From Callipepla californica brunnescens (taxonomy: Eukaryota; Chordata; Aves; Galliformes; Odontophoridae): a stretch of DNA of 64,000 nucleotides. Made by a program: the position numbers and the translations under genes. The notes under the pieces are model-generated. The model ran no database searches and had not been told where the DNA came from. It saw only the letters and a program-made list of their open reading frames with translations. This document shows, one piece after another, positions 31,673-44,900 of the stretch. The stretch's first letter is position 1, and every line of letters begins with the position of its first letter. The DNA lies in the NCBI GenBank assembly GCA_023055505.1, contig JALIRH010000118.1:558001-622000 (forward strand), read 5' to 3'.

Positions 31673-34157
31673 GCCCTGCTTGGCCCTGCCTGGCTTAGCC
31701 TTGCCCTGCACTATCTTTGCCTTGCCTTGCTTGGCCCTGCCTGGCCCTGCCCCGCCCTGTACTACTTTGCCCCACCCTGTCCTGCCTTGCCCTGCCTTCC
31801 CTGCTCCGCCCTGTTCTGCACTGCACTGAATTGCCCTGCCTTGCCCTGCCAAGCCCTGCCCAGCCCAGCCTTGCCCTGACTTTCCTTGCCTTGCCCTGCC
31901 CGGTTGTGCCTTGCACTGCTTTGCCCTGCCTTCCCCTACCCTGCCGTGTATTCCTTGCCTTGCCCTTCCCTGATCTGCCCTGCCCCGGCCTGCCCTGTGT
32001 TGCTTTGCTCTGCCTTCCCCTGTCCTGATCTGCCCTGCCCCGCCCTGCCCTGCTTTGCTCTGCCTTCCCCTGTCCTGATCTGCCCTGCCCCGACCTGCCC
32101 TGCCCTATTTTCCCCTGCCCTCCCCTGACCTGTCTTCCTTGCCTTGCCCTGCATCAGCCTGCTTTGCGTTCCCCTAATCTGCCCTGACCTGCCTTTCCCT
32201 GCCCTTCCTTGCTCTGACCCGCCTTCCCAGCCTTTCCTTCCCTTACCTTGCCTTGCCCTGCCCTGCCCTATCCTGACTTCCCCTGCCCTGCCTTCTCTTC
32301 CTTACCTTGCCTGCCCCACCCTGACCTGCCTTGCTCTGACCCGCCCTGCCTTGTCTTTTTTACCTTGCCCTGCCATGCCCTGCCCTGCCTATCCTTGCCT
32401 TGCCCTGCGTTGTTCTGCCTTACCTTGCCCTGCCAAGCCGCGCCTTCCCCTGCCCTGCGAAGCCCCGCCTTCCCCTAACCTGCCTTGGTTTCCCATGCCC
32501 TGCGCTGCCTTGTTATGCCCTGCTTAGCATGACTTGCCCTGCCCTGCCCTACCCTACATTGCTCTGCCCTGCCCTGCCCTGCCTTCCTTTGCCCTGCTCT
32601 GCCCTGCCCTGTTCTGCCCTGCCTTGCCCTACACTGTCTTTGCCTTGCCTTGCTTGGCCCTGTTTTACCCTGCCCCGCCCTGCACTACCCTGTCTCACCC
32701 TGTACTGCCTTGCCCTGTCTTCCTTGCTACGCCCTGCCCTGCACTGCACTGCCTTGCCTTGCTCTGCCCTGCCCTGCCCAGCATAGCCTTGACCTGACTT
32801 TCCTTGCCTTGCCCTGCCCGGCTGTGCCCTGCCCTGCTTTGCCCTGCCTTCCCCTACCCTGCCGTGTATTCCTTGCCTTGCCCTGCCCTGCCCTGCCCTG
32901 CCCCGCCCTGCCCTGCCCTGCCTTGCTTTGCTCTGCCTTCCCCTTGACCTGCCCTGCCTTGCCTTCCCCTGCCCTACCCTATTTTCCCCTGCCCTGCCTT
33001 GTCTTCCTTGCCTTGCCTGCCCCACCCTGACCTGCCTTGCTCTAACCCGCCCTGCCTTGTCTTCCTTGCCTTGCCCTGCCATGCCCTGCCCTGCCTATCA
33101 TTGCCATGCCCTGCCTTGTTCTGCCTTACCTTGCCCTGCCAATCCCCGCCTTACCCTGCCTTGCCTTCCCTTGCCCTGCCCTGCCCTGCCTTGCCCTCCC
33201 TTGCCCTGCCCTGCCCTGCTATGCCATGCCTTACCTTGCCCTTTCCTGCCCTGCCTTCCCTTGCCTTGCCCTGCCCTGCCCTGCCCTGCACTATCTTTGC
33301 CTTGTCCTTTTTGGCCTTTCCTGGCCCTGCCTTTCCCTGCACTATCTTTGCCTTGCCCTGCTTTGCCCTGCCTGACCCTGCCCTGCGCTGCATTACCCTG
33401 CCCTACCCTGCCTTGCCTTGCCCTGCCTTGCCTTTACCTTGCTCTTCCCCTTGCCCGTGCCCTTACCCTGCCCTGCCATTGCTTGCCTCACCCTGCCTTA
33501 CCTTGCTATGCTCTGCCTTGCTTTGCCCTGTCCTGCCCTGCCTTGTCTTGCCCTGTCATTCCTTGCCCTGCTTTACCCTGCCCTTCCTTGCCCTGCTCTG
33601 CCATGCCCTGACCCGATCTGCACTGCCCTGTCTTGCTTTGCCCTGTCTTCTCCTGCCCTGCTGTGCCTTGATTCGCACTGCCCTGCCCTGCCTTGCCTTG
33701 CCCTGCCCTGTTTTGCCCTGCCCTACTCTGCTCTGACCCGCCCAGCCCTGCCTTGCCCTTCCCTTCCCTGCCTTGCCTTGCCCTGCCCTGCCTTGCTCTG
33801 CCCTGTGTCCTCTGTCTTGCCTTGCCCTTCCTTGCCCTACCCTGCCGTGCCCTGCCCTGCCCAGCCCAGCCCTGCCCAGCCCTGTCCATCCCAGCCTTGC
33901 CCTTCCTTACCTTGCCTTGCCTTACCCTGCCCTGCCTATCCTTGCCTTGCCCTGCACTATCTTTGCCTTGCCCTGCTTGGCCCTGCCTGGCCCTGCCCCA
34001 CCCTGCACTACCCTGCCCCACCCTGTCCTGCCTTGCCCTGCCTTCCCTGCTTCGACCTGCCCTGCCCTGCTCTGCCCTGCATTGCCTTGCCGCGCCCTGC
34101 CTCGCCTTGCCCTGCCCTATTTTCCCCTGCCCTGCCTTGTCTTCCTTTTCTTTAACC
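31673..34157. repeat. Pentamer satellite between ERV-c and ERV-d
   Basis: Satellite with a landmark TTTACCTTGCTCTTCCCCTTGCCCG at about 33430 that recurs at about 45590, 46785 and 56045, so the satellite here and on the right side of the window share a higher-order unit not obvious on the left. The block ends with TTTCTTTAACC before the ERV-d LTR. Confidence 0.88.
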
Positions 34158-34494
34158 TGTGTATGGGAACTGTAGAATCACGGCCTGAACCACTGATTGA
34201 TCACCTGAGGCAAGCCCTGAGTCAGCTGCAGGGGCACAACTGAGTGTGATTGAAGGGGTGGAGTTTGACTCCACCTCTCCCAAGACCCCATTTAAGGGCT
34301 GACTACCAGCAGGGAAGGATCTCTTGTTGGAGATCCCTCCCTGGTGGAGTTATCGGCGAGCCTCAACCATCATCAAGGTGAGCCAATCTCTTTTGCTATT
34401 TATTTGTATACCATCTACTTAAAGCCTACCAAAAATACACCATCCTTTCGCACAATTTCGTTGAAGTGCTTTCTTTAGGGTTATTTGCCCTACA
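34158..34494 (+). repeat. ERV-d 5' LTR (about 337 bp)
   Basis: Starts TGTGTATGGG and ends GCCCTACA. A TATA-like ATTTAAGG lies at 34290-34297. An AAGGTGAGC at 34375-34383 fits a splice donor. I see no clear AATAAA. The 3' half is shared with ERV-a at 1993-2174. The start base is uncertain by two (TGTG versus TG). Confidence 0.82.
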
Positions 34495-34496
34495 AT

Positions 34497-34514
34497 TGGC
34501 GAGCCTGGCAGGCT
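34497..34514 (+). other. ERV-d primer binding site, possibly tRNA-Arg
   Basis: TGGCGAGCCTGGCAGGCT begins two bases after the LTR end. The first nine bases fit the 3' end of tRNA-Arg(ACG) as I know it, with partial match after that. Position makes it the PBS; the tRNA assignment is tentative. Confidence 0.55.
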
Positions 34515-34578
34515 TAAAAAGATATATATATATTCATATACAATAACTAACCATATTTTTCATTTGGAAACATTTCAA

Positions 34579-36128
34579 ATGGGGCAAGGGGGAGAATGTT
34601 ATTCCCTTAGACCAAACAATTCCTGGTCAAATTCCAGGATTTATAGGGTCACCCTCTTATGGTCTTGCCACTGTTATTGAAAAATGGGGACCCCTGCAGG
34701 TTACAAAGAATGTTTCTCCTTCCCCAGCCCAGCTGACAGATTATTTTCAAGGCCTAGGTAAGGATATACTAGTTACTAAAGAACGTCGGCTTGCTGCTTC
34801 TGCAGTGGCCTGGCCTCTAATAATTTACATAAATTATGGCTTTACATAAATTAGATGTAACAAATACAAACATAGAATCTGAAAATCAGTTGTTAAGAGA
34901 TTGAATTGAGAAATTAGAACAACAGTTGGGCACATTAGTAGCAAAAAAGCCTGGACTAGATGTGCCAACAAGACAAATACGTACCATATCTGTGGAGGAC
35001 ACCCAGGTCCCTGAAGTAGCGGACCTAGATGTTTCAGCAGTCAAGATCTGTAAATCGGATCTCGAAGCTCCATCTATGGAGGATCCGTTTGAGATCCGAC
35101 CAATCATAACAAAAAAAAGTGCTAGACCAGCGGGAGTGCCTCCTGAGCAATAGCTCCCTGCTGAAACATGCTTGCATGTGACAGCTCGCCCATATACGGC
35201 AAGTGAGTTGATGGACCTAGTACAACGGTTCCATCAAAAACCAAGGGAAAGCATGCCATCATGGCTCCTGAGGTTATGGGATGCAGGAGCTGAAAGCGTA
35301 TTAGTTAGTGGGACAGAAATGTCTAAACTAGCATCTATAACCATACACCCAGCCCTGAGGCAAAGATTATATGCTGCCATCCATTATACTAATGAGAATC
35401 ATTCTATTATAGATTGGTTGATGGCAGCATGCCGCCTAACATGGCCTAACAAATCTGACATTCCACTTAATACCGGTTTATGGTCCTCTATGGAGGACCT
35501 CCAAGCATACATCCGAGAACTGGGTATGAGAGAGGCTATGTATTCAGAAAACTTTGAAAGACCTGAGACAGAAAAATTTACGGCAGGTATGCGAGACCTA
35601 ATACTACAGCAAGCCCCCTCTCACCTTTATGGGACTTTGGTTTCCATACTAAACCCCTTAGTGGCTTCGGAGGCTATCGTCCAACAGGCAGCCCAGTTGG
35701 TGGCAGACCTTGGGGAAACGGAGCGCATAAGAACTAGGCGCAATATCCGTATGATAGAAGAAGTTGAGGCATTCCCGATTAAAACTAGGAAGCCTGTCCC
35801 ACGGATACCCCGATCGGGCCCCATACGGGTATCCCGGAAGACTATGTTTAATGATCTTATACGGGCCGGGGTTGCCTTTGCTAAAATCGATGGGCAACCC
35901 AACCATGTGTTGTTACAGCTTTGGAAACAACTGAGAAATGATCAAAAATTTCAGAGTACTCCCAGAAAATTGGGAGTACGAATAATACAGGCAGCACCAC
36001 CAACAACTTGGAATTTGGCTGACTTTATAGTCCCAAATAGAAGAAAGAAACCTCCACAGGTGTCACGGGCTACAGTGCCTGAACCACCTGCAGTAAAAGA
36101 CTTAGACCTAGCGAACTTCATGGAGTAA
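34579..36128 (+). pseudogene. gag: ERV-d gag, broken by frameshifts and stops
   Basis: The ATG at 34579 opens with MGQG, a possible N-myristoylation start. It is followed by a frame change in the G-rich stretch before 34605, a TAA at 34847-34849 with a second frame change, a TGA at 34902-34904 and a TAG at 35151-35153, after which the frame is open to the TAA at 36126-36128. The readable parts show a hydrophobic stretch (AASAVAWPLIIYINYGF, 34791-34844), then a helix with coiled-coil character (to about 34935), then the capsid region with WLLRLWDAGAESV and a basic proline-containing C-terminus. At the 35151 position ERV-a has TGG. No zinc knuckle is seen. Confidence 0.85.
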
Positions 36129-38929
36129 CGAAGAACTCTGGTCCCTTTAGGGCCTCCAGATGTGACCGGAGGCCCTATGTAGAACTAGAGATATTTTGGT
36201 CAAATAAGAATATTCAAAAGGTGATGGCTCTAGTAGACACTGGTGCAGAGACATCAATTATATATGGAGACCCAACAAAATTTAAGGGCAATAGAGTGAT
36301 GATTGGTGGGTTTGGAGGACAGACCATTCCGGTCACCCAAACATGGCTGAAATTGGGGGTTGGGCGTCTCCCAACGCGGGAGTATAAAGTGTCGATTGCC
36401 CCAATTCCAGAATACATCTTGGGCATAGACATTTTATGGGGTCTGTCTCTCCAGACAACTGTGGGAGAGTTCAGACCTCGACAGAGGTACATTAGTGTCT
36501 GGGCAATACAGACAGTATTGAGGGGCCATGCACAACATGAGCCAATTTGTTTGCTGAAACCACGCCGGATTACTAATGTAAGACAGTATAGACTCCCGGG
36601 GGGGCAGGAAGAAATATCAAAGACGGTGCAGGAACTAGAAAAAGTAGGTATTATAAGACCTGCACATAGTCCATATAATTCCCCCATATGGCCAGTGCGG
36701 AAGTCGGATGGGACATGGAGAATGACAGTAGATTATAGGGAATTAAATAAGGTCACGCCGCCCATCCATGCGGCCGTACCCAATATTGCTTCCCTAATGG
36801 ACACACTTAGTAGAGAAATCAAGACCTACCATTGTTTCCTGGATTTGGCAAATGCATTTTTTAGTATTCCGATTGCCAAAGAATCGCAAGATCTATTTGC
36901 ATTTACACGGGGAGGCAGGCAGTGGACCTTTCAGGTCCTGCCACAGGGGTACGTGCATTCACCAACATACTGTCATAACTTGGTGGCGCGTGACCTAGCT
37001 AATTGGAGGAAACCTAATAATAACGTCAACTTATACCATTACATTGATGATCTCCTCTTAACATCCGACTCACTGGAAGCAGTAAGAGAGGCGGCAGATT
37101 CATTAAGTACCTACCTAGGTGAAAGAGGATGGGCTATCAATCCTCAGAAGGTGCAAGGTCCAGGCCTGTCCGTAAAATTTCTGGGGGTAGTCTGGTCAGG
37201 AAAGACCAAAGTACTACCCAGTGCCATCATAGATAAGGTTCAGGCATTCCCAGTCCCTACAACAGCAAAGCAGCTGCAGGAATTTCTAGGTATATTGGGA
37301 TACTGGCGTTCCTTTCTACCTCATTTGGCGCAGCTGCTGAGACCTTTGTATAGACTCACAGAAAAGGGCCAATCATGGGATTGGGGGAGAACAGAACAGG
37401 ATGCTTTCCAGCAGGCAAAACAGGTGGTGAAACAAGCCCAGGCACTGGGTATATTCGATCCTACCCTCCCAGCTGATTTGGATGTTCATGTTACTCAGGA
37501 TGGCTTTGGCTGGGGCCTGTGGCAACGTCAGAGTTCTGTTCGGACTCCACTCCCATTGGATTTTGGTCTCAGGTCTGGCATGGAGCAGAAGAAAGATATA
37601 ATATGATTGAAAAACAGCTATTGGCTGCCTATACTGCATTGCAAGCGGTAGGGCCAATAACCCAGATGGCTGAAGTCATAGCTAAGACCACTCTTCCAAT
37701 TCAGGGGTGTGTAAGAGATCTGACCCACCTTCCTAAGACAGGGGTGGCCCAAGCACAGACAGTGGCACGATGGGTCGCCTATCTCAGCCAGAGGAGAAGT
37801 CTGTCTTCCTCACCATTGAAAGAAGAACTCCAAAAGATTCTAGGCCCAGTGACGTATCACAGTGATGCACCAAAACAAACCTTGGTTGCTCCGCCAGAGA
37901 AGAGTCCCATCCAGGAAGGAAAATATCCCATTCCTGAAGATGCCTGGTACACGGATGGGTCCAGCAAGGGTAACCCAAGTAAGTGGAGAGCAGTAGCATA
38001 CCATCCTGCCACAGACCCAATATGGTTTGAAGAGGGGGATGGTCAAAGCAGCCAGTGGGCAGAGCTGTGGGCCGTGTGGATGGTTATAACCAAAGAACCT
38101 GGTGACGGTATCCTGAATATCTGCACAGATAGTTGGGCTGTGTACCGGGGGCTCGCTCTTTGGATCGCACAGACCATGTGGGCAGCTGCCAAAGCATGGG
38201 GACTGCCTGTACAATTATCGGACGTAGCTCAAGCATGCCGAGACTGTGATGCCTGCTCCAGAATGAGACCGAGGTCGTTGCCTGAAACTACAGCCCATCT
38301 TGCTAGAGGACACAATCCTCTACAGCGATGGCAGGTTGATTATATTGGGCCCCTCCCTCGATCTGAGGGGGCGAGATATGCCCTAAGCTGTGTTGACACC
38401 GCGAGTGGGCTAATGCAGGCCTATCCAGTACCAAAAGCCAACCAGGCATATACTATCGAGGCGCTCACAAGATTGATGGCTGCCTATGGGACACCACAAG
38501 TCATTGAGAGCGACCAAGGGACTCATTTCACGGGTGCAATGATACAACGCTGGGCAGAAGAGAACAATATTGAGTGGTGATTCCACCTGCCATACAATCC
38601 AATGGGGGCAGGCCTTATTGAGCGTTATAATGGCATTCTCAAGGCTGCCCTGAAGACAGACTCTCACTCTCCGCAGGGGTGGACGAAGAGACTCCACGAA
38701 ACCCTTCGAGATCTGAATGAAAGACCTAGAGATGGCAGACCCAGTGCCTTGAAAATGTTGCAAACAACAAGGGCCTCCCCACTTAGGATCCAAATTACAG
38801 GTACAGATACTGAGGTAAGACCTCAGACTGGCCGTGAGAACAATCTTCTGCTCCCTGCCCCTGAGAACCTAAGACCAGGTACCAATAAAATAAGATGGCC
38901 TTGGAAGGTGCAGGTAGGACCACGATTGT
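36079..38929 (+). pseudogene. pol: ERV-d pol: protease, RT, RNase H, integrase, with breaks
   Basis: The pol frame is -1 to gag and open from 36079, overlapping gag by about 50 bases. Protease has LVDTGAETS and ILGIDILWG. RT has FLDLANAFFSIPIA and the catalytic YIDD at 37040-37051 (LYHYIDDLLL), then GPGLSVKFLGVVW. A one-base-type frame break lies near 37540-37560, and the frame continues in that starting 37519. RNase H shows YTDGSS, WAELWAV and CTDSWAV. A deletion near 38170 then removes the end of RNase H and the His pair of the integrase zinc finger; only CRDCDAC remains. The integrase core has WQVDYI, ESDQGTHF and, after a TGA at 38578-38580, LIERYNG at D-x35-E spacing. The C-terminus is cut at about 38929. 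Not functional as it stands. Confidence 0.9.
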
Positions 38930-38957
38930 TTGCTTTCTTTAGGGTTATTTCTCTACA
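38930..38957 (+). repeat. ERV-d 3' LTR remnant
   Basis: TGCTTTCTTTAGGGTTATTT followed by CTCTACA: only the last 28 bases of the LTR. The next bases, CCTACCCAGACCTGCCC, are the same flank as after ERV-a (2175). Confidence 0.75.
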
Positions 38958-41900
38958 CCTACCCAGACCTGCCCTGTTTTCCCGTGCCCTGCCTTGACTT
39001 CCTTGCCTTGCCCAGCCCTGCCCTGCCCTGCCTTGCTTTGCTCTGACTTCCCCTTGACCTGCCCTGCCTTCCCTTCCCTGCCCTGCCCTGTTCTGCCCTG
39101 CCTTGCCCTGCACTATCTTTGCCTTGCCCTGCTTGGCCTTTCCTGGCCCTTCCTTGCCCTGCACTGTCTTTGCCTTGCCTTGCCTTGCCCTGCATGGCCG
39201 TGCCCCGCCCTGTACTACCCTGCCCCACCCTGTCCTGCCTTGCCCTGCCTTCCCTGCTCCGCCCTGCCCTGCACTGCACTGCATTGCCTTGCCTTGCCCT
39301 GCCAAGACCTGCCCTGCCCAGCCTTGCCCTGCCTTTCCTTGCCTTGCCCTGCCAAGCCCTGTCCAGCCCAGCCTTGCCCTGACTTTCCTTGCCTTGCCCT
39401 GCCCGGCTGTGCCCTGCCCTGCTTTGCCCTGCCTTCCCCAACCCTGCCGTGTATTCCTTGCCTTGCCCTGCCCTGATCTGCCCTGCCACGCCCTGCCTAG
39501 CCTTCCCCTGCCCTTCCTTATTTTCCCCTTCCCTGCCTTGTCTTCCTTGCCTTCACCTGCTTCACCCTGCTTTGCTTTCCCATAACCTGCCCTGACCTGC
39601 CTTACCCTGCCCTACCTTGCTCTGACCCGCCTTCCCTGCCATTCCTTGCCTTACCTTGCATGCCCCACCCTGACCTCCCTTGCTCTGACCCGCCCTGCCT
39701 TGTCTTCCTTGCCTTGCCCTGCCTTGCCCTGCCCTGCCTATACTTGCCTTGCCCTGCCTTGTTCTGCCTTGCCCTGCCGTGCCCTGCCCTGCCTTCCCTT
39801 GCCCTGTCCTGCCCTGCCTTCCCTTTCCCCGCCCTGCCCTGCCTTTCCTTGCTTTGCTCTGCCTTGCCCTTGACCTGCCCTGCCTTGCCTTTCCTGCTCT
39901 GCCCTATTTTGCTCTGACCCGCCCTGCCTTGTCTGCCTTGCCTTGCCCTGCCCTGCCTATCCTTGCAATGCCCTGCCTTGTTCTGCCATACCTTGCCCTG
40001 CCAAGCCCCGCCTTACCCTGCCCTGCGAAGCCCTGCCTTACCCTGTCCTGCCCTGCCTTGCCTTCCCTTGCCCTGCCCTGCTCTGCCCTGCCCTGCCATG
40101 CCCTGCCATTCCTTGCCCTGCCCTGCTTAGCATACCTTGCCCTTCCCTGCTTTGCCATGCCTTCCCTTGCCCTGCCCTGCCCTGTTCTGCTCTGCCTGGC
40201 CCTGCCTTGCCCTGCACTACCCTGTCCCACCCTGTACTGCCTTGCCCTGTCTTCCCTGCTATGCACTGCTCTGCACTGCACTGCATTGCCTTGCCTTGCT
40301 CTGCCCTGCCCTGCCAAGCCCTGCCTTGCCCTGAGTTTCCTTGCCTTGCCCTGCCCGGCTGTGCCCTGCCCTGCTTTGCCCTGCCTTCCCCTACCCTGCC
40401 GTGTATTCCTTGCCTTGCCCTTCCCTGATCTGCCCTGATCTTTGCCTTGCCATGCTTGGCCCTTCCTGGCCCTGCCTTTCCCTGCACTATCTTTGCGTTG
40501 CCCTGCTTTGCCCTGCCTGACCCTGCCCTGCATTGCACTACCCTGCCCCACCCCGTCCTGCCTTGCCCTGCCCTGCTTTGCATGCCTTGCCCAGTCTTGC
40601 CCTGCCCTGCTTTGCATGCCTTGCCCTGCCCTGCTTTGCCATGCCTTACCTTTTCCTGCCCTGCCTTCCTTTGCCATGCCCTGCCCTGTTCTGCCCTGCC
40701 TTGCCCTGCACTATCTTTGCCTTGCCATACTTGGACCTGCCTGGCCTTTCCCCGCCCTGTACTACCCTGCCCCACCCTGTCCTGCCTTGCCCTGGCTTCC
40801 CTTCTCCGCCCTGCCCTGCACTGCACTGCCTTGCCTTGCCCTGCCCTGCTCTGCCCAGCCTTGCCCTGTCTTTCCTTGCCTTGCCCTGCCCAGCCCAGCC
40901 AAGCCTTGCCTTGACTTTCCTTGCCTTGCTCTGCCCGGTTGTGCCCTGCCCTGCTTTGCCCTGCCTTCCCCTACCCTGCTGTGTATTCCTTGCCTTGCTC
41001 TTCCCTGATGTGCCCTGCCCACCCTGCCCTGCCTTACCTTTCCCTGCCTATCCTTGCCTAGACTTGCCTTGCCTTGCCCTGCCCTGCCCTGCCGTGCCTT
41101 GACCTACCTTGCCTTGCCTTGTTCTGCCTTCCCTTGACTTGTCCTGCCTTGCCCCGACTTGCCCTGCCCTGCCTTACCTTACCCTGCCCTACCTTGTCCT
41201 GCATTTCCCTGCCAAGCTCCGCCTTACCCTGCCGTGCCATGCTTTACCTTGCCCTGCCCTACCTTGCCCTGCCCTTCCCTGCCTTGCCATGCCTTGCCTG
41301 ACCTTGCATTGCCCTACCCCGCCCTGCCCTGCCTTGCCCTGGCTTACTTTCCTGCCCTTCCTTTGCCCTGCCCTACCCTGCCCTGCCATGCCCAACTTTG
41401 CACTCCCCTTCCTTGCCTTGCCCTTCTTTGTCCTGCATTGCCCCGCCAAGGCACGCCTTACATTGCCCTGCCATGCCCTGCCTTGCCCTGCCCTGCCCTG
41501 CCTTGCCCTGCCCTGCCATGCCTTTCATTGCCCTGCCTTGCCTTTTCCTGCCTAGCCCTTACTTTCCTTCCTCTGTTCTGCCCTGCCTTGTTCTGCCCTG
41601 CTTTGCCCTGCCTTCCCTTCCCTGCTTTGCCTTGCCGTGTCCAGCCTTGCTCTGCCTTGACTTGCCCTGCCCTACCCTGCCCTGCATGCCTTGCCCTGCC
41701 CAGCCTTGCCCTGCCTTCCTCTGCTCTGCCTTGCCTTACTTTGTCCAGCCTTGCTCTGCCTGCCCTGCTCAGCCCTGCCATGCCTTCCCTGACCTTGCCT
41801 TGCCCTACCCTTCCCAGCCCTGCATTGCCCTGCCCTTCCCTGTCTTGACTTGCCCTGCCCTGCCCTGACCTGCCTTGAACTGCCTTGACCTTCCTTGCTC

Positions 41901-44900
41901 TCCCTTGTTCTGCCTTCCCTTGACTTGCCCTGCCTTGCCCCTTCTTGCCCTGCCCTGCCTTGCCTTGCCCTGCCCTACCTTGTCCTGCACTGCCTTGCCA
42001 AGCCACGCCTTACCCTGCCCTGTCATGCCCTACTTTACCCTGCCCTACCTTGCCCTGCCCTGCCCTGCCTTGCCTTGTCTTGCCTTGCCCTGCCCTTCCT
42101 TGCCTTCCTCTGCTCGGCCCTGCCTTGTTCTGCCTTGAATTGACCTGCCCTGCCTTGCCCTGCCCTGCCCTGACTTCCCTTGCCCTGCCCTACTTTGCAT
42201 GCCTTACCATGCTTTACTTTGCCCTGCCTTCCCTGGCCCTGCCCTGCCCTGCCTTGCCCTGCTTGGCCCTGACTGGCCCTGCCTTGCCCTGCACTATCTT
42301 TGCCTTGCCTTTCTTGGCCCTGCCTGGCCCTGCCCCGCCCTGTACTACCCTGCCCCACCCTGTCCTGCCTTGCCCTGCCTTCCCTGCTCCGCCCTGCCCT
42401 GCACTGCACTGCATTGCCTTGCCTTGCCCTGCCAAGCCCTGCCCAGCCCAGCCTTGCCCTGACTTTCCTTGCCTTGCCCTGCCCGGCTGTGCCCTGCCCT
42501 GTTTTACCCTGCCTTCCCCTACCCTGCCGTGTATTCATTGCCTTGCCCTTCCCTGATCTTCCTTGCCCTGCCCAGTCCTGCCCTGCCCTGCCTTGCTTTG
42601 CTCTGCCTTCCCCTTGACCTGCCCTGCCTTGCCTTCCCTTGCTTTGCCCTGCCTTCCCTTGCACTATCTTTGCCTTGCCTTGATTGGCCCTGCCTGGCCC
42701 TGCCCAGCCCTGTACTATCCTGCCCCACCCTGTCCTGTCTTGCCCTGCCTTCTCTGCTCCGCCCTGCTTTGTCCTGTTCTGCCCTGCATTGCCCTGCCTT
42801 AAATTGCCCTGCCCTGCCTTCCCTAGCCCTGCCCTGCCCCGACCTGCTTTGCCCTGCCTTACCTTGCCCTGCTTTGCCCTGCCTTACCTTGCCCTGCCCT
42901 GCTTTCCCTTGCCCTGCCCTGCCCTGACTTCCCTTGCCCTGCCCTGCCTTGCCCTGCCCTGCTTTATATGCCTTACCTTTCCTTGCCCTGCCCTGCCTGC
43001 CCTGCACTGCCCTGCATTGCCTTGCCTTGCCCTGCCAAGCCCTGCCCAGCCTTGCATTGCCCTGACTTTCCTTGCCTTGCCCTGCAAAACCCTGCCCAGC
43101 CCAGCCTTGCCCTGACTTTCCTTGCCTTGCCCTGCCCGGCTCTGCCCTGCCCTGCTTTGCCCTGCCAAGCCCTACCCTGCCGTGTATTCCTTGCCTTGCC
43201 CTGCCCCGGCCTGCCCTGTGTTGCTTTGCTCTGCCTTCCCCTGTCCTGATCTGCCCTGCCCCGCCCTGCCCTGCTTTGCTCTGCCTTCCCCTTGACCTGC
43301 CCTGCCTTGCCTTCCCCTGCCCTGCCCTATTTTCCCCTGCCCTGTCTTGTCTTCCTTGCCTTGCCATGCTTCACCCTGCTTTGACTTCCCCTAACCTGCT
43401 CTGACCCGCCTTCCCTGCCTTTCCTTGCCTTGCCCTGCCCTGACTTCCCCTGCCCTGCCTTGTCTTCCTTACCTTGCCTGCCCCACCCTGACCTGCCTTG
43501 CTCTGACCCGCCCTGCTTTGTCTTCCTTGCCTTACCCTGCCCTGCCTATCCTTGCCTTGCCCTGTCTTGTTCTGCCTTACCTTGCCCTGCCAAGCCCCGC
43601 ATTACCCTGCCCTGCCTTGCCTTCCTTTGCCCTGCCCTTCCCCGTCCCTTGCCCTGCCCTGCCCTGCCTTGCACTGCCCTGCTCTACCCTGCCTTGCCCT
43701 GCAATGCTCTGCCCTTCCCTGCCCTGCTTTGCATACCTTGCCATGCCCTGCTTTGCCATGCCTTACCTTGCCCTGCCCTGCCCTGCCCTGCCCTGCCTTC
43801 CCTTGCTCTGCCCTGCCCTTCCCTGTTCAGCCCTGCCTTGCCCTGCACTATCTTTATCTTGCCCTGCTTGGCCGTGCCTGACCCTGCCCCGCCCTGCACT
43901 ACCCTGCCCCACCCAGTCCTGCCTTGCCCTGCCTTCCTTGCTCCGACCTGCCCTGCACTGCACTGCACTGCATTGCCCTGCCTTACATTGCCCTGCCCTG
44001 CCCTGCCCTGCCCTGCCCTGCTTTCCCTAGCCCTGCCCTGCCCTACCCTGCTTTGCCATGCCCTGCCCTGCCCTGCCTTACCTTGCCTTGCCTGTCCTGC
44101 ACTTTTCTGCCCTTCCCTTGCCTTGCATTGTCCTGCCGTCCCTTGCCCTGCCCTGCCCTGCCCTGCCTTGCCCTGCACTATTTTTGCCTTGCCTTGCTTA
44201 GCTCTGCCTGGCCCTGCCCCGCCCTGTACTACCCTGCCCCACCCTGTCCTGCCTTGCCCTGCCTTCCCTGCTCCGACCTGCCCTGCACTGCACTGCACTG
44301 CATTGCCCTGCCTTACATTGTCCTGCCCTGCACTGCCCTGCCTTACATAGCCCTGCCCTGCCCTGCTTTGCCATGCCTTGCCATGCCCTGCCCTGCCATG
44401 CCTTACCTTGCCCTGCAATGCCTTATTTTTTCCTGCCCTGCCCTGCCCTGTTCTGCCCCGCCTTGCCCTGCACTATCTTTGCCTTGCCCTGCTTGGCCCT
44501 GCCTGGCCCTGCCCCGCCCTGTACTACCCTGCCCCACCCTGTCCTGCCTTGCCCTGCCTTCCCTGCTCCGACCTGCCCTGCACTGCACTGCACTGCATTG
44601 CCCTGCCTTACATTGTCCTGCCCTGCACTGCCCTGCCTTACATAGCCCTGCCCTGCCCTGCTTTGCCATGCCTTGCCATGCCCTGCCCTGCCATGCCTTA
44701 CCTTGCCCTGCAATGCCTTATTTTTTCCTGCCCTGCCCTGCCCTGTTCTGCCCCGCCTTGCCCTGCACTATCTTTGCCTTGCCCTGCTTGGCCCTGCCTG
44801 GCCCTGCCCCGCCCTGTACTACCCTGACCCACCCTGTCCTGCATTGCCCTGCCTTCCCTGCTCCGACCTGCCTTGCCTTTCCCTGCCCTACCTTGTCCTG

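Larger units (their letters stand above)
34158..38957 (+). mobile_element. ERV-d: ERVL-like provirus, nearly full length, 3' end deleted
   Basis: 5' LTR, PBS, decayed gag, pol with protease, RT, RNase H and integrase, then only the last about 28 bases of the 3' LTR. The 3' end of integrase, the PPT and nearly all of the 3' LTR are deleted. It belongs to the same family as ERV-a and has the same right flank. The left (TAACC) and right (CCTAC) flanks do not match as a target-site duplication. The RT and capsid motifs resemble the ERVL group; the exact family was not checked by search. Confidence 0.88.
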
